Source: CBDCWQ01 sp965223435 (lineage in GTDB: Bacteria > Myxococcota > Kuafuiibacteriia > Kuafuiibacteriales > Kuafuiibacteriaceae). From it: DNA of 64,000 nucleotides. The notes beneath the pieces are model-generated. The model worked only from the letters and a program-made list of their open reading frames with translations, was not told the origin of the DNA and ran no database searches. Position numbers and translations under genes: made by a program. The DNA lies in assembly GCA_965223435.1 (NCBI GenBank), contig CBDCWQ010000023.1, positions 1,364,001 to 1,428,000 of the forward strand, written 5' to 3'. Shown in pieces: positions 60,454-64,000 of this stretch; position 1 is the first letter of the stretch, and each line of letters starts with the position of its first letter.

Positions 60454-63381
60454 TCAGCGCGCAGGCCTGAGGCCTTGGGCGGGGTTGATGATCAGTAGGG
60501 CGCCGGTGGCTTCTAGGGCCAGCACTTGGTTTTCGTAGGTGGTCAGGGTTCGGATGGAGCCGAAGTTGACGCGGCCGCGGGGCCTCATCCGCGGCAGTTC
60601 GACGGCCATCAGGCTTCCATCGGTCAATAAGGCGACGGCGATGTCTTTGGGACCCGGAGTTTTTGCCGCCGGAAACACAAAGGTGCGGATGTCTTTGGGG
60701 AGGACGCGGCGGCGCGTGATTCGGCCGCGGCGGGCGTTGAGAAAAGACAATGTGTTGTTCGAGGACACGAGCCAACCCCCTTGGGTCGGAACGATGGTCT
60801 CGCCATCGACGGGCGGGCGCTTGAGCGTGAATTGTTCTTTGCCGCTGGCGACATCCAGGCCGATGAACCCGAGTTCGGTCTTTAGCAATATAACTTGCTC
60901 TGAAAACCAGGCTTTCGTGGTGTGGGTCGCATGGGGAATCATCCAGAGGCGGCGACCCGTTTTTTGGTCGAGAAGATGATAGATGCCCTCGTCCCTTGCA
61001 CCTTGCACAAGGATGTGCCGGGCGTCGGCCGCCAAAACGCGCCAGCTGTCGTGGTCGAAGGTTTGGCGCCAAAGAGGTCTGTTGTGGCCGATGGCTTCGC
61101 GGACCAGCAACTTGGGTTCGGTCGGCGGGCGACCGAAGATCAAGCCATCGTGGAAGATGTGCTCAGGCCGTCTTCGCCCGTGCTCGGTCACCGGGGTACC
61201 GTCGGCGATGCGATGAAACCTTCCCGAGGCCACAAAAAGCGCGTCGCCGGCAGCTTCGGTGGTGGATTGAGGCATGGTCCACAGCGTCTTTTTTGTTTTG
61301 GGGTTGAGCCCGAGAATTTGGTTTTGGAGTCGGACGATCACGACCGAGCGATGGGTGGCCAGCAAGGCTTCGATCGGACCCTCGGGAGGCGTCCACCGAA
61401 AGATGCCCACCAGGGTGTTCAGGCGTCGGGTGGCTTCGACGCCCAGGGGGTCGTGTCGCTTGAGCCGCATGGCGAGGTCCCGAAACCGCGCGGCCGCGGC
61501 CTCGGGTTTTGATCTCGACTCTGCCGCGGCCACGAGGGCGATGACGTCCACATTGTTGGGCTCTGCCTCCAGGATCGCCAGGCCGTTTCGCGCGGCTTGA
61601 GTGGAAGCGCCGGCCGCCAGTTGGGCTGACGCCAGCGCACCTTGGGCCGTGACGTAGGCTGCTTGGGGCACACCCGGAGGGGGCGCACGCAAGCCGTAGA
61701 CGGTACCGCCCACCGTGGCGGCCGCGCCGCCTTCGGGCCCGTAAGCAATTTGGGTGACGGTTTCATCCAGTTCGACGCGATGTTGGATGCGGCCCCGTTC
61801 GGGTTCGAGGAAGAGCACTTCGCGTCCGGAGGCCACGGTCACAAAGGGGGGTGAAAAGCCGAGTGCCATCACCGGGTGGCCGAGGCGCGTCCGCCACTTG
61901 AGCGCGCCGGAATCATCGCGTCGAATGACCGAGGTGGGGCGTCCCTGTGCATGGACGAATCCCCCAGCACCCCCCAACGCGACCGGCTCGGATGCGCCTC
62001 GGAGGTTTCGCTGCAGCAGCACTTTTTCGCCGATCGAAAACAGGGACAAAAATCGACCGAAGGTTCCGCGGTGCCCGGGAAAGACGATGGCCTTTTTGAG
62101 AATGGCGGGTGAGGCAAGCACGCCCGGCACGCGCTCTTTCAGGGTGGTTTTGTGTTCAAGATCGAGGGCAAATACGTCGTCGCTTCCGACGATAAAAAAG
62201 AGGTGTTTGTCGGCAAAAACCGACAGGGGCGAGGAGATTTCGTCTCCTACGGGGACCTTTCGGTCCGGCTTGCCCGTCTTGGGATCAAAGGAAAGGACAA
62301 AAGCGTTGGCTCCGAGGACGATGCGCCCCCTTGCGAGAACAGGGCCGGAGATCACCGTATGGTGCAGGACTTGCCGCCACCGTATCTGTCCGCTCCTCCC
62401 GTCCACAGCAAGCAGCTCCTCCTCTCCCGCGAGGTAGACGGTTTGGCCAAGGGCTGCGATTTCTGGGAACGGGGTCTTGAGGGGGACTTTCCATTGGGTT
62501 TGCCCCGTGTCTTCGTGGAGCGCGACCACGTCGTTTTCGAGGGCCGCCAGGAGGGTGGAGCCGTTGATGGGGGCCAGCCGGGGGATGGCTCGTCCTACGG
62601 TCCGGCACCACTTTTCGGACCCGGTGCCCACGTCTAGGGCACAAAAGGTGCCGTCGGCGAAACGGATCAGGGAAGAACCGCCCCACGAAAGCACGGTGGG
62701 GCCTTTGGTGTAGGGTCGACGCCACCGCGGCAGCAGTTCTCCTCTGTGGAGCCGGGCCACGATGTTTCTCAGGATGGGCACCGCCTTCTTCGGTTGCCCG
62801 CTCCGCTTAAGATGGGCGGCATACGCCCATCGTTCCCCGAGTTTCCCCCAGCGTTTCTTCGGTGGGGGCGGTGCCAGTCGACGCAGGGTGGGCCCCGCCG
62901 CAATTCCCGCGTGGGCGTAGGCCTCTTTGGGTTGCCGGCGGCAGGCTGCCAAGAGGGCATCTTCGTTGGAGATGCCAAACCACAATGGCTTTTTGAGTTT
63001 GGGCAAAAAGGGAGGCCAGATCGCGGTCACCGCGCGGCTGAGTGCGAGGCTTGAATGTCCTTCTTGGGTCGACGACCGGGGAGACTGCTGGGCGACGCTG
63101 AGTTCAACGTGGAGGTTTTGGCGGTTCGGTTTGCCCTTTTGGGTCTCGATTCGACCGTCGAGGGCGAAGTCTGCGAAGGCGTTGTTCCGCGCCTGGTCCA
63201 AGGACTCATCTTCGGGCTTTCGGGCGCGTATCAGGCGTAGATTCGGCGTCTGGATCATCAGGGTCGCGAGCATTTCGCGAACAAAGCAGGCATGGGGGTC
63301 TTGGCCCTCGGGGATCAGCACCAGGGGTGGGGCCGGGGCGCTCGAAAACAGTCCTGCACTCACAATGATGAGGGCCAACAC
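60454..63381 (-). CDS. Large exported PQQ-like beta-propeller protein
   Basis: 975 residues from a GTG start. The N-terminus MLALIIVSAGLFSSAPAPP is a short signal. About 20-210 is a mixed domain with a predicted helical hairpin. Then come two sets of PQQ-type blades (about 235-560: FCALDVGTGSEKWCRTVG, LLAVDGRSGQIRWRQVL, VLSFDPKTGKPDRKV; and about 690-970: ILGLNPKTKKTLWTMP, LLDQKTGRRLWMIP, FIGLDVASGKEQFTL), separated by a TPR-like helical stretch (about 580-670). Probably an envelope scaffold; no enzyme assignment. It is divergent from the FecR-domain gene across 89 bp. Confidence 0.8.
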   Translation of the reverse strand: MLALIIVSAGLFSSAPAPPLVLIPEGQDPHACFVREMLATLMIQTPNLRLIRARKPEDESLDQARNNAFADFALDGRIETQKGKPNRQNLHVELSVAQQSPRSSTQEGHSSLALSRAVTAIWPPFLPKLKKPLWFGISNEDALLAACRRQPKEAYAHAGIAAGPTLRRLAPPPPKKRWGKLGERWAYAAHLKRSGQPKKAVPILRNIVARLHRGELLPRWRRPYTKGPTVLSWGGSSLIRFADGTFCALDVGTGSEKWCRTVGRAIPRLAPINGSTLLAALENDVVALHEDTGQTQWKVPLKTPFPEIAALGQTVYLAGEEELLAVDGRSGQIRWRQVLHHTVISGPVLARGRIVLGANAFVLSFDPKTGKPDRKVPVGDEISSPLSVFADKHLFFIVGSDDVFALDLEHKTTLKERVPGVLASPAILKKAIVFPGHRGTFGRFLSLFSIGEKVLLQRNLRGASEPVALGGAGGFVHAQGRPTSVIRRDDSGALKWRTRLGHPVMALGFSPPFVTVASGREVLFLEPERGRIQHRVELDETVTQIAYGPEGGAAATVGGTVYGLRAPPPGVPQAAYVTAQGALASAQLAAGASTQAARNGLAILEAEPNNVDVIALVAAAESRSKPEAAAARFRDLAMRLKRHDPLGVEATRRLNTLVGIFRWTPPEGPIEALLATHRSVVIVRLQNQILGLNPKTKKTLWTMPQSTTEAAGDALFVASGRFHRIADGTPVTEHGRRRPEHIFHDGLIFGRPPTEPKLLVREAIGHNRPLWRQTFDHDSWRVLAADARHILVQGARDEGIYHLLDQKTGRRLWMIPHATHTTKAWFSEQVILLKTELGFIGLDVASGKEQFTLKRPPVDGETIVPTQGGWLVSSNNTLSFLNARRGRITRRRVLPKDIRTFVFPAAKTPGPKDIAVALLTDGSLMAVELPRMRPRGRVNFGSIRTLTTYENQVLALEATGALLIINPAQGLRPAR

Positions 63382-63470
63382 GTCCCGCGTATTGGTATCA
63401 ATGCCACTCGGTTACCGCAAACAATGGCTGGTCTAGGTCTCGGCCCTTGGGTTCACGGGAACCAGGGGCT

Positions 63471-64000
63471 ATGGTCTTCATGGCTATGGGTGGATTAGGG
63501 GCTCTTCCTCAGTTTCGGGTGTCGAATAGGTTTTGGGCCGGCTCTGTGTGCCTTTTGGTGGCGTTTTTTGTCGAGGGGCCCAGTCGAGCCCAGGCGGCGC
63601 GGCCCGTTGCGACGATTGCCGCCGCCCGGGGCTCGGTTCAGGTGCGGGGACCGGGCGCAAAAAAGTACGGGCCGGCGAAGGCCGGCATGGGGCTCTCCGG
63701 GGGTACCCGGCTCAAAACCGGTCCGGGGGGCGACGCGCGCCTCAAGTTCTTTGACGGCACGGTCAGCAAAGTCCGTTCCGAGACCGAAATTGTGGTTCGG
63801 GCGCGGCAGGGACAGCGTCAGAGCACCATTGTGCTCTTCTTTGGCCGGATTTGGACCCGGGTCGTGTCCACGGTTCGCGGTGAACGCAAGTTTGAGGTGC
63901 ATAGCGCCAATGCGGTCGCCGGGGTTCGGGGCACGGTCTTCGAGGTCGGGGTCGCTGAAGACGGTTCCACCCGCGTGGTCGTGGAGGAGGGCGAAGTGAA
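63471..64000 (+). CDS. FecR-domain exported protein, N-terminal part (runs off the window)
   Basis: The frame starting at ATG 63471 (alternatives 63480 and 63486) stays open to the window end. A signal peptide (FWAGSVCLLVAFFVEGPSRAQA) is followed by ATIAAARGSVQVRGPG, GGTRLKTGPGGDARLKFFDGT and then KFEVHSANAVAGVRGTVFEV and VVVEEGEV, the FecR-type domain. Without a cytoplasmic part or transmembrane helix it is not a classical anti-sigma factor; FecR domains of this kind occur in surface and signalling proteins. Confidence 0.8.
   Translation, partial: MVFMAMGGLGALPQFRVSNRFWAGSVCLLVAFFVEGPSRAQAARPVATIAAARGSVQVRGPGAKKYGPAKAGMGLSGGTRLKTGPGGDARLKFFDGTVSKVRSETEIVVRARQGQRQSTIVLFFGRIWTRVVSTVRGERKFEVHSANAVAGVRGTVFEVGVAEDGSTRVVVEEGEV

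Noticed and set aside
63471..64000. FecR-domain protein as an anti-sigma factor
   Set aside because: It has a cleavable-looking signal peptide and no cytoplasmic domain, and there is no sigma factor gene next to it in the window.

Overview
The window looks like a chromosomal segment of a GC-rich, Gram-negative, deltaproteobacterial-type organism (Myxococcota or Bradymonadota-like). This is an inference from gene style: many predicted lipoproteins with lipobox cysteines, frequent GTG and TTG starts, TPR, PEGA, FecR, LamG, FG-GAP and PQQ-propeller proteins, a receiver/DUF4388/TPR protein, and an Asn-rich linker after a lipobox. I saw no rRNA, tRNA, CRISPR array, phage or plasmid module.

Layout. 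1-9 kb: the end of a membrane protein (possibly a Na/Pi symporter), a phytase-like lipoprotein, then a + strand run of RlmN-type methyltransferase, dCTP deaminase, UvrD/Rep helicase and a membrane TPR/retropepsin-like protease; then a Nudix hydrolase and a GH113-like glycosidase on the minus strand. 9-20 kb: SPFH lipoprotein, CPBP protease, a 226-bp MITE-like element, a Cys-rich lipoprotein, an M23 peptidase and a methyltransferase, facing a minus-strand PEGA protein - Lon - pseudo-receiver/DUF4388/TPR run and a Wzz-like protein. 20-26 kb: a class IV aminotransferase diverging from wzz, then a minus-strand row of small membrane protein, lipoprotein, proB, proA and gluQ. 26-29 kb: a 59-residue acidic protein, a PQQ-propeller lipoprotein and a small Tat/lipoprotein-like protein.

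29-41 kb is the most accessory-looking part. A 1379-residue FG-GAP/PKD/LamG lipoprotein with a recent internal duplication is divergent from a 1066-residue LamG-PKD-PKD-G8-beta-helix lipoprotein resembling animal CEMIP/TMEM2 hyaluronan-degrading proteins. Next to it is a compact minus-strand operon of LamG lipoprotein, outer-membrane-like protein, ECF sigma factor and FecR-like anti-sigma protein.

41-51 kb: a transglutaminase-like/TPR lipoprotein converges on a giant exported protein of about 2998 residues. 52-64 kb: several lipoproteins and exported proteins, a zinc metallopeptidase overlapping an M23 endopeptidase gene, a TPR lipoprotein, a four-helix membrane protein with zinc-ribbon tail behind a hairpin-rich leader, an M20 peptidase, a PduO-type cobalamin adenosyltransferase, a large PQQ-propeller protein and the start of a FecR-domain protein.

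How they fit together: the housekeeping genes (dcd, helicase, lon, proBA, gluQ, PduO) are ordinary. Most of the rest concerns the cell envelope and outside the cell: peptidoglycan hydrolysis (two M23 proteins, a metallopeptidase), surface polysaccharide (Wzz, GH113, G8/beta-helix), and large secreted proteins. All functional calls come from reading motifs; no database search was run.
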